Shown here piece after piece: positions 18,536-27,150 of a stretch of 64,000 bases of DNA (position 1 is the first letter of the stretch; every line of letters starts with the position of its first letter). Source of the DNA: Clostridia bacterium (GTDB lineage Bacteria > Bacillota > Peptococcia > DRI-13 > UBA5745). Where the stretch lies: positions 1 through 64,000 of the forward strand of contig JAHDPO010000035.1 in NCBI GenBank assembly GCA_018434325.1, given 5' to 3'. The notes beneath the pieces are model-generated. The model did no database searches and was not told where the DNA came from. It saw only the letters and a list, made by a program, of their open reading frames with translations. The position numbers and the translations under genes were made by a program.

Positions 18536-18561
18536 CAAAAAACCATAACGATTTGTTATGG
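18536..18561 (-). terminator. Rho-independent terminator of the LysR gene
   Basis: On the minus strand CCATAAC-AAATC-GTTATGG is followed by six T. The left arm contains the LysR stop codon TAA (18556-18558). It separates LysR from the dehydratase gene. Confidence 0.75.
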
Positions 18562-19461
18562 CTCTAGGATTTCTTGAATATGGGCGATCAGTTCATTGGC
18601 ATATGGAGAAGGTATATGGTCTTTGGCAATGACATAGCCTAGAGTAAGCGCTAAGCCGTCGCCTTCAATCGACAAGCTTTTTAAATTGTACTGCTGCAAT
18701 TTAGGATAGGTTAAATCGATGCTGATATCGACTAAATCCGTTTGGACCAAAAGGTTTATTGATAAATACTCGCTGTTTGTGCATACGATGGGCTGGAACG
18801 CTGCCGCATTAATCAGCCCTAAACTGTTTTGGGCCAGCTCATCTTCCAAAGAAAAGAAGTCATTGAGCCCCCTGATGTACCTTAAATTTTTCAATTCATT
18901 GACGGTAACAGAATCTTTTTTATATAAAAAACTATTTGGGCCGGCATAAATACAAGTTCTTAGCTTTCCCAGAATTATAAAATCAAGTTTCTTTGCTGCC
19001 GTTACATTAAGAAAAGCATTGATCTGCTTTTGCGGCACATATAAAATGCCAATTTCTGAAATTCCATGCTCAACCTGGGTCAAAATCTCTTCTACGGTTC
19101 CCTGCCGGTGTTCTATGCGGATATCGTTATGGTTTTTATATAGCTCCACCAAAAGCTGAGCAATAATGTTGCTTTGATAGGTGGATAAATAAAAGGTGCT
19201 TTTGCTTTTATTGCGCTCTGTATTGGCAATTAAATTGGCGTTCTTAACGATATTGGAGGCATACTCGTATATGGATTTGCCATAGGGCGTCAGTTTAAGG
19301 CCCCGGCTGGTTCGTTCAAATAGAATATCGCCTAATTCATTTTCAAGGGTACGTATCACTTTGCTTACATTGGGCTGTGAGGTATAGAGCTTAGCAGCCG
19401 CTTTGCCAAGGCTGCCGCATTCACAGGCTACCAGAAAAAATTCTAATTGCTTTAGTTCCAT
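18556..19461 (-). CDS. LysR-family transcriptional regulator
   Basis: 301 residues. The N-terminal winged helix is typical (LEFFLVACECGSLGKAAAKL ... SQPNVSKVIRTLENELGDILFER), followed by a periplasmic-binding-protein-like effector domain. It lies between the Fe-S protein gene (9 bases upstream) and the dehydratase/cyclodeaminase pair, all leftward. A terminator overlaps its stop, so the downstream pair has its own promoter in 18453-18535, which this LysR may control. The inducer is unknown. Confidence 0.9.
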   Translation of the reverse strand: MELKQLEFFLVACECGSLGKAAAKLYTSQPNVSKVIRTLENELGDILFERTSRGLKLTPYGKSIYEYASNIVKNANLIANTERNKSKSTFYLSTYQSNIIAQLLVELYKNHNDIRIEHRQGTVEEILTQVEHGISEIGILYVPQKQINAFLNVTAAKKLDFIILGKLRTCIYAGPNSFLYKKDSVTVNELKNLRYIRGLNDFFSLEDELAQNSLGLINAAAFQPIVCTNSEYLSINLLVQTDLVDISIDLTYPKLQQYNLKSLSIEGDGLALTLGYVIAKDHIPSPYANELIAHIQEILEP

Positions 19462-19469
19462 GTCAGCCT

Positions 19470-20750
19470 CTATTCTTCATGGGCCTGGTTGTTCGACAAC
19501 AATTTATCCAGATATATGGATTTAAACTGCTTGCTGGCCAGCAGCTGCTTCAGCAGCGGTAATTTAAGAATCACCCCGAGCACTGCCGCCATGGCCCGAT
19601 GATTGGCAAAGGCCTGGTTATCAAAGATGAGGTTTTGCAGGGTGCCTTTTTCAATAGCTTGTAAGACAAAACGGTGAGTACTGTTCACCGGCGTGATGAC
19701 TTGGACCTCTCGCCGCACTAATTCAATGGCGTTTACCGGGCAGTTCCGCACACAGACGCCACAGCCAAGGCATACTTCATTATCTACTTGAGCTGCCTTA
19801 TCGTTTTGGCTGTTTGTCATGGAAATGGCCAAGACAGGACATACCTTTGCGCATTTGCCGCAGCCTATGCATTCTTGAGAGATTTTGGGGATATAGTTGG
19901 TCGTAGCCACCGGCTGCATGGGGCTGAATTTCCTTGCCGCCTGCAAGGCTTCACAACAGCAGCCGCAGCAATTGCAGATAAACGCCGGGTCCTGGCGGAC
20001 ATTTTCGCCCATTTGCACCAGATTAGCTGCATAAGAACGCTCCAGCACGTCCATTGCTTCTTTCTTGTCGATCAGTCTGGCATGCCGGCCGTTTTCCGCA
20101 AGAGAGCGGGCCACATTGCCTAAGGTGAGGCAAACATCCAACGGAGCATTTATTTCGCATGGCTGGTTTGCATGGAACATTTTATGTCTGCAATAGCAGG
20201 TGCCGACGCCTATATGAGTCGCTTCCTCAATAATATGGCTGGCTCGCTCATAATCCAAAATATGAATGGTATTTTCATTGGTCAGAACCGGCTCCTGCAC
20301 ATAAACCCGGCTCAGGCGGGTCTCGGTTGCGAAGAATAGGTCCTTAACAAAATCTTCTTCCACATTCATGTATTGATAATACAATTCACTTAGATATTTC
20401 TGATCGATGTCGCCCCTTGTGCGCATCAATGCAAATTCAATAAACCCCGCCATGGGCGGCGGCATGACAAACTGGCGCATCCCGTTATAAAAGGAATCCA
20501 CAAGAAGGGCCTTTTCGCAAAGGCGCTCTAAAAAAGCCTCGGCCTCTCTTTCGGTGGTATTCCAGATTTTTGCCGCTTTTTTTGCGGTAAACGGCCGGAC
20601 CGGCAGCAGGGCTACCTGTCTGGCTTCCGGCTCTGTATAAAGTATTTGCAAGATTTTATACAGGCTTTCCGACGGCGGAGCCCCCTGGGTAAACCAATTG
20701 ATGCGTTCTTCTAGATTCTTATAGGCATCTTTGCTTGTGATATGTCCCAT
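19470..20750 (-). CDS. Multi-cluster Fe-S protein with two 4Fe-4S ferredoxin motifs
   Basis: 426 residues. The N-terminal 120 residues look like a winged-helix region. A CYCR-x8-C-x8-C motif (about 183-205) and a Cys-rich CNCCGCCC segment follow, then two classical 4Fe-4S motifs, CIGCGKCAKVCP and CLGCGVCVRNCP (about 292-350). Such proteins occur in anaerobes as putative electron-transfer or redox-sensing factors; the exact role is not known to me. It lies 18 bases after the YgbA-like gene and 8 bases before LysR, so the three are likely cotranscribed. Confidence 0.78.
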   Translation of the reverse strand: MGHITSKDAYKNLEERINWFTQGAPPSESLYKILQILYTEPEARQVALLPVRPFTAKKAAKIWNTTEREAEAFLERLCEKALLVDSFYNGMRQFVMPPPMAGFIEFALMRTRGDIDQKYLSELYYQYMNVEEDFVKDLFFATETRLSRVYVQEPVLTNENTIHILDYERASHIIEEATHIGVGTCYCRHKMFHANQPCEINAPLDVCLTLGNVARSLAENGRHARLIDKKEAMDVLERSYAANLVQMGENVRQDPAFICNCCGCCCEALQAARKFSPMQPVATTNYIPKISQECIGCGKCAKVCPVLAISMTNSQNDKAAQVDNEVCLGCGVCVRNCPVNAIELVRREVQVITPVNSTHRFVLQAIEKGTLQNLIFDNQAFANHRAMAAVLGVILKLPLLKQLLASKQFKSIYLDKLLSNNQAHEE

Positions 20751-20768
20751 GAACTTACCTCCAAACGC

Positions 20769-21068
20769 TTATTTATTAAGGATATGCCGCAAAGCAGCCA
20801 GGGGATCGCAGTACAGCAGTCTTGGCCCGGAATAGCGCATGATTTTCCTGATGCTTTCGCGCATTGCCGGCTTATAGCAGTGAACTGTACATTTTGAGCA
20901 AAACTTTTTATTTTCACCGAATTGACAGTCGTCCAGCCTTTGCAAAGCATAATCCAATATAAGCCGGCAATCGGGGCACAGCGGGTCACTGTGCTTTTGC
21001 CCTTTGCAGTACATGGCGACCATTTTTCGAAGCAAATCCTTTTCAAAATTAATCCGGGTTTTTCGCAC
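20769..21068 (-). CDS. YgbA-like (nitrous oxide-stimulated promoter family) protein
   Basis: 99 residues. Matches the YgbA_NO family by pattern: KMVAMYCKGQKHS, LCPDCRLILDYALQRL, CQFGENKKFCSKCTVHCYKP and MRESIRKIMRYSGPRLLY. Six conserved cysteines suggest metal or Fe-S binding. Its E. coli relative belongs to the NO-responsive NsrR regulon. Pairing with a multi-cluster Fe-S protein points to nitrosative or redox stress (inference). Its start lies 21 bases from the stop of the nuclease-helicase gene, so it may share that transcript. Confidence 0.82.
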   Translation of the reverse strand: MRKTRINFEKDLLRKMVAMYCKGQKHSDPLCPDCRLILDYALQRLDDCQFGENKKFCSKCTVHCYKPAMRESIRKIMRYSGPRLLYCDPLAALRHILNK

Positions 21069-21088
21069 GGTTGGCTGTTCCTCCTTGG

Positions 21089-23044
21089 CTAATTCTCTTC
21101 GCCATAGCCCTTTTCAGGGTGTTCCGCTACCATAAAATGCTCCGTACTTTCATTACAGTAATAATAAGTATGGCGCATTTTTCTTTTCAGATATTCGGCC
21201 AATTCCCTGTCGCAGCAATAAACGTAACATCCTTTTTTGCCTCGTGTCATCAATACCCGATAAGTATTGCGGATGACTTCATCGGCCAGGAGCTTAACTT
21301 TTTTTACAACAGACGGATCCTTGTCCTTTATCTTTGTCTTATAGCCTCGCAAGGTTTTATTTGCGTCCACGTAGTGGCGTTTTTCGGGCTGCGTTACAAT
21401 CGCCTCATTCTTAACGATCATATCTTCACCAATAATTACCCCGACATAATCAAATTCAAGCCCTTGGCAAGTATGAATGCATCCTATCTCGTCAATGGAA
21501 TCTTCCATAATCGCCCATAATGATCCATCATTGTTTTTGTTCCATCTTGCCTGGTAATCTCCTATGCTGATATCGATTGCTTCGGGATTTTTCTTGCTTG
21601 CCCAGGGCCAGCAATACCCTGCAACTACTCTTGATCCGCTCTGGGAGTCCTCGGACCTATTTTTTTCGCGAATGAGGCGGTGTAATTCGGCAGGAGAATC
21701 GACTATCTGAAAATCGTAATCAATCCCTTCAAGGGTGGCATTGGCTGTTTCACGAATACCAAGGGTATTGTCGATCCATGCAAGATAGCCGTCGGAACCA
21801 TTGCAGCGGAACTGAGACGGCAAATCCACCACCGTTACTTTTGCTTTGAAAGCCTCTGCTTGTTTTATAATTTCTTCTTCGCTGCCAATATCCTCGATCA
21901 GCACCTTTTGTGATTCATCAAGGAAGAAGATGGTCAGTTTGGCGGCATTGATCAAGTCCTTAACCTGATTGCCTTTATATGTATTGAGCAAATTGCGGGA
22001 GCTTAACCGGTGAGCTTCGTCTACAATCAATACATCCATAAGATTCTTGGTTAAATTCTGATATACGGTTGCACTCTTGAACAAATTGGAGATGCGGGTT
22101 TTATGCATCGAGCCGGATAGCTTGGCTTCATAAATTGCCCGGGGCGCCGCATTGCTTGTCACGTAATGAGCCAGTTTCTCCCGCCTTGCCAATTCAACAA
22201 TTAAATTGATGGCAACGACGGTTTTTCCTGTACCCGGTCCTCCTCTTACAATAAGCACATGCTTCTTCCGGCCGGTTACCGTATCAGCCAGATCTAATGC
22301 TGTTTCATAAATGATTTTTTGGTCGTCGATAAGAATGAATTCTTGCTTACCTGTCATCATAGACCCAAGGCAGTTGGCCAGATCTTTTGAGGGGCGAATC
22401 TTGCCGGCGTCTATTTTATAGAGCACGTCTTTTTTATCGCCGTATTTGATGAAACGCCTGATGAACATACGCAGTTTTTCATTGTCGCTCATGAGAAAAA
22501 CGGGTGCTTTACGTAAATGTTCCTCATAGAAGGGATTCACAATAACCGGTGTATGTTCATTTTCTATATAGTTGTGGAGATAAGCGCAAGGATACAATCC
22601 AATCTGTTCCTGCCGGATAGTTGTATTATAATCCTCCATAAGCTCTTTATAAGACCAGGCCTGATAGGATGGATGCAGAACATTACCGAATCGTGCAACA
22701 CGAACAATGGCATCCATTTCAGTCAATTTTACTTCGTCCCATTGCTTTAGCTCAACAATGATGACATTTCCGGTTTGATTCTCGTCATAGCCTGAGATAA
22801 GGAAGTCGATCCTTCGTCCCGTTTGAGGAATATTGTATTCGATGGCAATCCCTGAATTATCCGGAATAGTCGGGTCATCAAGAATGTTCCGCATATATTG
22901 CAGCGATACCTGCCAGGAACGCTGCTCCGATCTTCCGACACCACGGCCCAGCTTTCGTTTCATACAATCGGCGATCATTCCAGAAATCTGATTATCCCGA
23001 ACATGCAGCATAAAATTTTTTTTGTCTTCAGCATAAACAAGCAT
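21089..23044 (-). CDS. PD-(D/E)XK nuclease / DUF2075 superfamily 1 helicase-like protein
   Basis: 651 residues. The N-terminal 210 residues hold a nuclease-like core (GRRIDFLISG ... NVIIVELKQW: D then ExK). A DUF2075-type ATPase follows, with Walker A GGPGTGKT near residue 265, Walker B VLIVDEAHR, a sensor segment FFLDESQKV and late motifs IHTCQGLEFDYVGVIIG and YRVLMTRGKKG. The layout suggests a DNA or RNA helicase with nuclease, either repair or phage defence. It reads as a single gene with no obvious methyltransferase or toxin partner. It is followed downstream by YgbA and the Fe-S protein genes. Confidence 0.83.
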   Translation of the reverse strand: MLVYAEDKKNFMLHVRDNQISGMIADCMKRKLGRGVGRSEQRSWQVSLQYMRNILDDPTIPDNSGIAIEYNIPQTGRRIDFLISGYDENQTGNVIIVELKQWDEVKLTEMDAIVRVARFGNVLHPSYQAWSYKELMEDYNTTIRQEQIGLYPCAYLHNYIENEHTPVIVNPFYEEHLRKAPVFLMSDNEKLRMFIRRFIKYGDKKDVLYKIDAGKIRPSKDLANCLGSMMTGKQEFILIDDQKIIYETALDLADTVTGRKKHVLIVRGGPGTGKTVVAINLIVELARREKLAHYVTSNAAPRAIYEAKLSGSMHKTRISNLFKSATVYQNLTKNLMDVLIVDEAHRLSSRNLLNTYKGNQVKDLINAAKLTIFFLDESQKVLIEDIGSEEEIIKQAEAFKAKVTVVDLPSQFRCNGSDGYLAWIDNTLGIRETANATLEGIDYDFQIVDSPAELHRLIREKNRSEDSQSGSRVVAGYCWPWASKKNPEAIDISIGDYQARWNKNNDGSLWAIMEDSIDEIGCIHTCQGLEFDYVGVIIGEDMIVKNEAIVTQPEKRHYVDANKTLRGYKTKIKDKDPSVVKKVKLLADEVIRNTYRVLMTRGKKGCYVYCCDRELAEYLKRKMRHTYYYCNESTEHFMVAEHPEKGYGEEN

Positions 23045-23079
23045 AGGATAACTCCGTATATTCTTATTTAATTCTTAGT

Positions 23080-23421
23080 TTATTCCCAAGTTTTCCATAC
23101 ATCCGCTTGATAACCGACGGTCGCTTTATTGCCGTTGCGGACAACCGGCGTTTTGATTAGTATGGGATTTTCGAGAATTTTTTCTTCTTTATCTTCTTCT
23201 CTAAGGTATTTAAACAATGCCAATAATTGCTTATCCTTGCAGCCCGGATCAACTAGATTTTCATACCCGCCTACAGCTTTCTTGACACTGTTTAATTCAC
23301 CTTTGCTCATCCCTTTCTGAAGAAGGTCAATGAGCTGATATTTTATGCCCCGCTCTTTGAAGTATCTTTCCGCTTTTTTTGTATCAAAGCATTTGGATTT
23401 TCCAAATATTTGTATGTTCAA
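23080..23421 (-). CDS. ArsC/Spx-family thioredoxin-fold protein
   Basis: About 113 residues. NIQIFGKSKCFDTKKAERYFKERGIKYQLIDL carries the single active-site Cys of the arsenate reductase/Spx family, and TPVVRNGNKATVGYQ is the conserved C-terminal loop. Start at TTG 23421, because GGAGG lies seven bases upstream; a longer frame would overlap the DsbA gene. Most close relatives of this short type are of unknown function rather than true arsenate reductases. It lies 17 bases after the interrupted DsbA gene. Confidence 0.78.
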   Translation of the reverse strand: MNIQIFGKSKCFDTKKAERYFKERGIKYQLIDLLQKGMSKGELNSVKKAVGGYENLVDPGCKDKQLLALFKYLREEDKEEKILENPILIKTPVVRNGNKATVGYQADVWKTWE

Positions 23422-23438
23422 AGGAACGCCTCCAAATC

Positions 23439-24062
23439 TTAATCGCAACGGATAGCCTTGATAATTTGTGCAAGGGGCTGCGCGCCGCTGATTCCATATT
23501 TTCCATCGATAATGAGGTAGGGAACCGCGTTGACGCCATATTGCTCTGCAAGAAGCAGATCTTGCTCCACCGCGTCTTTAGTGCCGGCGCTGTTGTAGTG
23601 CTGCTCTCATTGCGCAAAGTCTATGCCGCTTTGCCGGATGCACTCGTTTATAACATCCGGATCTTCGACGTTGCGGTTTAGTACGAACAGCGCGTTTTGC
23701 AGAGCGTCAAAAACGTCCCAATAACCGGCGTCTCCCGCAGTGAGGTATGCCGCTTTGCAAGCGATAAGCGCCTTCATAGAGGTCGGAAAGGGAAATTCCG
23801 CCTGATGCATTCCGGCGATGTTAAACCGGTGCAGATCATCATTTTGATTTGCCGCTTGCCAATGGCTTAGAATTTCAACCTTAGCCGCTGCTCTTGAACC
23901 AAACATCTTGTCAAAATCGCCTGCCGATTTGACCAATGCATAAGATCGATGCACAATTTCGACTTCCGGCATTATTTTTTGGAGCTGACGCATCCGATAT
24001 GACATTGGAAAGCAGAAGCTGCATATGACGTCATGGAAAAATTCAACGGTCACTTTGTTCAT
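23439..24062 (-). pseudogene. DsbA-family oxidoreductase with one in-frame stop
   Basis: The frame starts MNKVTVEFFHDVICSFCF, with a CSFC active site typical of FrnE/DsbA-like cytoplasmic oxidoreductases. A TGA at 23607-23609 stops it after IDFAQ, but the same frame continues with EQHYNSAGTKDAVEQDLL, then AEQYGVNAVPYLIIDGKYGI and ends at TAA 23439-23441. The cis-Pro loop (VNAVPYLII) needed for activity lies beyond the stop. A single TGG-to-TGA change (Trp) explains it. A sequencing error or recent inactivation are both possible. Confidence 0.82.
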
Positions 24063-24210
24063 AATAAAACTTCTCCTTTTAATTTGCTCCGGTCAAATTC
24101 ACATTTGCATTAGTATGATTATAGCATGAGAACTCTTATTTTTGATGTCAAATTTAGTAAAGATAAAAGTGAGGGTGGAGGGGCGCTAAGGTGTGGTATA
24201 GAACGCAATC

Positions 24211-24267
24211 TAAAGGAGCTGCCTCAACAATCAGTTTTTGCAAAACCAATTTGAGACAGCCCCCTTA
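24211..24267. repeat. Long imperfect stem-loop
   Basis: TAAAGGAGCTGCCTCAA (24211-24227) pairs with TTGAGACAGCCCCCTTA (24251-24267); the three mismatches allow G-U pairing in one transcript orientation. An inner GTTTTTGCAAAAC extends it. It stands alone between two degraded genes and may be a terminator or the end of a small mobile element. The rest of 24063-24278 shows no gene. Confidence 0.45.
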
Positions 24268-24278
24268 GGAATTTTTGA

Positions 24279-24488
24279 TTATGAATAACGGATTAGACCG
24301 CCATTTACGTGAAGTACCTGCCCGGTAACATATTCTGAATCATTTGAGGCTAAATAAACATATGCCGTGAAATTTCAAATGGTTGAGCAGCATGCCCCAT
24401 GGGGATATCTGTCCCAAGGATCGCCACATCGTCCGGAGGATAAGTACTGACACTCAATGGCGTCCAAGCTGGTCCCGGCGCTACAGCC
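24279..24488 (-). pseudogene. C-terminal remnant of a short-chain dehydrogenase
   Basis: The minus strand gives APGPAWTPLSVSTYPPDDVA, then GTDIPMGHAAQPFE, a small deletion with frame change near 24365, and AYVYLASNDSEYVTGQVLHV with NGGLIRYS to the TAA at 24279-24281. This is the end of a classical SDR of the glucose-dehydrogenase or general-stress type. The nucleotide-binding half is gone; it abuts the stop of the XRE regulator gene. Confidence 0.8.
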
Positions 24489-25076
24489 TTACTTTATTGA
24501 ATATATCGATAAACCATGCTTGATACAATAAGCATATAGTTTACCGCCGGCAGTAATAGGAAATCTGCAGCTTGGGCTTTGTTCCGGGTACAACCGGTTC
24601 AGAAATACCCTGTCACTTTTAACATAGGCCACAAAAGAAAGATAATGGTCTTTAGCCATTGGATGGTCAAAGGTGACAAAGTAATCCGTATCCATTTCCT
24701 CTATGGTGATGTTGAGTTCAATAGTTGCATCCAGGGGCAATATACGTTCCAGTTTTCTTCCACAGCAGAATATGGAGGCACTTCCTGTGCTAACCAAAAT
24801 ATTGCCGCATGAAGGGCATACATAAAAACGAACCTTGTCAATATTTCCGCTGTCCGGCTTATTTGATGTAATTTCCCCTTCCATCATCTGTTTCATATCA
24901 ACATCCAAAATAACAGATAGTTCTGGCCACAGTGATAAATCAGGGCATCCTAACCCACATTCCCATTTTGAAACCGTTTTATTTTGAATGCCTAGCGCAT
25001 CTGCAATATTTCTCTGTGTAAGATTTTTTTCTTTGCGCAGCTTGGCTATTAATTTACCTATTTTTACACAATCCAT
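24489..25076 (-). CDS. XRE regulator fused to a desulfoferrodoxin-like domain
   Basis: 195 residues. Residues 1-65 are an XRE helix-turn-helix (LRKEKNLTQRNIADALGIQNKTVSKWE). The C-terminal part reads FYVCPSCGNILVSTG ... FCCGRKLE, a four-Cys pattern as in desulfoferrodoxin centre I, then FDHPMAKDHYLSFVAYV, close to the HPMxxxHY iron-ligand stretch of superoxide reductase. It may sense iron, oxygen or superoxide, or the domain may be structural. RBS GGAGG precedes the ATG. It lies 37 bases after the MoxR-vWA gene and may be the last gene of that unit. Confidence 0.75.
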   Translation of the reverse strand: MDCVKIGKLIAKLRKEKNLTQRNIADALGIQNKTVSKWECGLGCPDLSLWPELSVILDVDMKQMMEGEITSNKPDSGNIDKVRFYVCPSCGNILVSTGSASIFCCGRKLERILPLDATIELNITIEEMDTDYFVTFDHPMAKDHYLSFVAYVKSDRVFLNRLYPEQSPSCRFPITAGGKLYAYCIKHGLSIYSIK

Positions 25077-25112
25077 GCCTCCACCTCCATTTCTTCTTTT
25101 AGTATAACAAAC

Positions 25113-27149
25113 TTATAGAAACCTTGTAATTATTTGAACCAGCCTTGATGGCAGCTGCTTCAAATCGGTTATATCCAATGTGTTTTCGGCTCCGTAAAGC
25201 TCACGGATAGCATCTTTATCCTGGCCAATAGCTGCAGCAAGGAACCGGATGCCTTTACGCCTGAATTCCTGTAAAGTAGCCTTCATATCATAAGCTGCTT
25301 TTTCACCTGTGTAGTCAGGCATTGCCTTAGGCTGTCCATCACTGATGCTGATTATTAATTTGGTCTTTTGCGGTGCACTAAGCAATCTATCGGAAATAAT
25401 ACGCAACGCCATACCATCCCGGTTATTGCTGCGCGCCTGAATGTTCATAAGCGCATATTTTTCATCCGCATCTTTGCTTTCAAAGTCTACATATGCATAA
25501 ATAGACATTTGTTCCCGTTTGGAGCGATCTGCCGTATCCCCGTAAACCATTATCGGAATGCCACACCCGGTGCAGAATTCATATAAAGCAAAGGCTGCCT
25601 CTTTGGCTGCAGTTAAGCGGCCGAAGGCTGACATAGACGCTGATTCGTCAATCCTGAGAGCAACTGCAAGAGAGGGTTCTTCCCCAGGTGGGCGTTTACG
25701 GGCAAATACGCGGAAATCCAAAGAGGCGGCCTGATCCGCACAAAATTTTGAGCCGTAAAGCTGAGATTTAGCAAATTCAGTGGAAACTTCATGCTCTAAA
25801 AGCGGGTTTGTTTTGCGGATCAATTCTCGAATGACCGGCAGCAAGGCTGAGGCCATGCTGTTGTATTCTTCCCGGTTTTGCCCGGTAGCTTCCGGCCGGT
25901 GGACAATAAGCTTGATTGCCTCATGGAAGCTGCCTTGAACACTTTGCCGTGCTTCCATATTCAATTGATTACGAAACTCTTTTTTTTGTAATTTATTTGT
26001 ATCGGACTTATCAAGTTCATGGTAAAAGGGAGCACCGTTTTCTCCATTATCCTTGCTTGAAACATCAGTGCTTTTATCACTGCCCGTATCCGAATGCCCT
26101 TCACTTTCTGCTGATTTCCTCAGACGGATTGCATTTTTATCAGCTTTATCTGACCCCGCAGAATAGTCCCCGTTTTCGGAGATATGAATTTCCATCACTT
26201 CCGGATTCTCTCCATCGGAATGAGCATGACCAGCCATATCTAATTCCGCAAGCTTATCTGTCAAGCCATGGCTTACTAATGCCTGTTCTAAAATAGCCAG
26301 CTCCTGTGGGTCGGTGGTAATTTTGTAGAGCACCTTAAAATATAGAGTATTTTGTATTGACGCGCCGCTTGCAACGGCGTCAACCCAAAAAAAATAGGAA
26401 CGCATCCCGGCCACACCTTTAATGGCATTAGCCCGAGCCGTTTCATCCAACAAAATAATCGTTTCGGCTAAAAGAGAAAGCACATTTTCAGAATGATAGC
26501 CTGTTTTAGCTTTGGCCCGTTCCAGCATAACTGCTTTGGAGGGTAAGTCTAGTTTTTCAGCATGCTGTACCCGATCTCTCAAAGCTTCATTTAAAGGCCG
26601 GTAGCCATTATAACCGCGGTTTGTTGTAATAACAGCAATAAAATCCGGATGTCGATGCACGATACGATTAGGTAAATTTAGACTTCCATCCGGTTCTAGT
26701 GCGGAATTTAAAGCCATTAAAACAGCGGCATCCCTAATCACTGTGGGCTCCTGAATTTCCAAAAGCCAGCCATTTTCATAAGCGCGGACAATTTCTGACG
26801 GATAATAGCAATATTCAACCGTGTCTGATTCATCTTTTCCCGACAATACCGGGAGAATAGAGCCAAGCACATCGGATTTATCCATATCAGCAAAGCAAGT
26901 TACTTTCGTATAAGGCAGGTTGAAAGCAGCAGAGAGGGCTTTGGCAAGCTGGGTTTTCCCCGAACCTGCATCGCCCTCCAGTAAAATTGTGCTGATTTTC
27001 ATTTCACCGTGATTCCAATTTCTTACTACTTCTTGATATATACGTTTTTCTGCTTCGCTTTCAATATGCGAAGCCGGTTTTTGCCAGACAAGGGATTGCT
27101 CTTCTTCTGTCAGCAGTCTGGCAGGTGACAAAACACAAATTTGTTGCAT
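25113..27149 (-). CDS. MoxR-type AAA+ ATPase fused to a von Willebrand factor A domain
   Basis: 678 residues. An AAA+ domain (about 40-270) with Walker A EGDAGSGKT; the Walker B region reads GWLLEIQEP rather than a plain DE box, followed by sensor VITTNRGYNG. A low-complexity acidic linker (about 320-385) leads to a C-terminal vWA domain (about 480-678) with a DESASM MIDAS motif. Separate MoxR and vWA (CoxE/NorD-like) proteins usually act as a metal-insertion or remodelling chaperone pair; here they are one chain. The ATG lies one base past the stop of the DUF6530 gene, so translation is coupled. Substrate unknown. Confidence 0.85.
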   Translation of the reverse strand: MQQICVLSPARLLTEEEQSLVWQKPASHIESEAEKRIYQEVVRNWNHGEMKISTILLEGDAGSGKTQLAKALSAAFNLPYTKVTCFADMDKSDVLGSILPVLSGKDESDTVEYCYYPSEIVRAYENGWLLEIQEPTVIRDAAVLMALNSALEPDGSLNLPNRIVHRHPDFIAVITTNRGYNGYRPLNEALRDRVQHAEKLDLPSKAVMLERAKAKTGYHSENVLSLLAETIILLDETARANAIKGVAGMRSYFFWVDAVASGASIQNTLYFKVLYKITTDPQELAILEQALVSHGLTDKLAELDMAGHAHSDGENPEVMEIHISENGDYSAGSDKADKNAIRLRKSAESEGHSDTGSDKSTDVSSKDNGENGAPFYHELDKSDTNKLQKKEFRNQLNMEARQSVQGSFHEAIKLIVHRPEATGQNREEYNSMASALLPVIRELIRKTNPLLEHEVSTEFAKSQLYGSKFCADQAASLDFRVFARKRPPGEEPSLAVALRIDESASMSAFGRLTAAKEAAFALYEFCTGCGIPIMVYGDTADRSKREQMSIYAYVDFESKDADEKYALMNIQARSNNRDGMALRIISDRLLSAPQKTKLIISISDGQPKAMPDYTGEKAAYDMKATLQEFRRKGIRFLAAAIGQDKDAIRELYGAENTLDITDLKQLPSRLVQIITRFL

Positions 27150-27150
27150 A

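Noticed and set aside
23607-23609. Selenocysteine or recoded TGA
   Set aside because: The site aligns with a Trp rather than a redox Cys, no SECIS-like structure was seen, and other genes use TGA as a stop.
24211-24267. Intact IS terminal repeat
   Set aside because: No transposase lies between matching ends.
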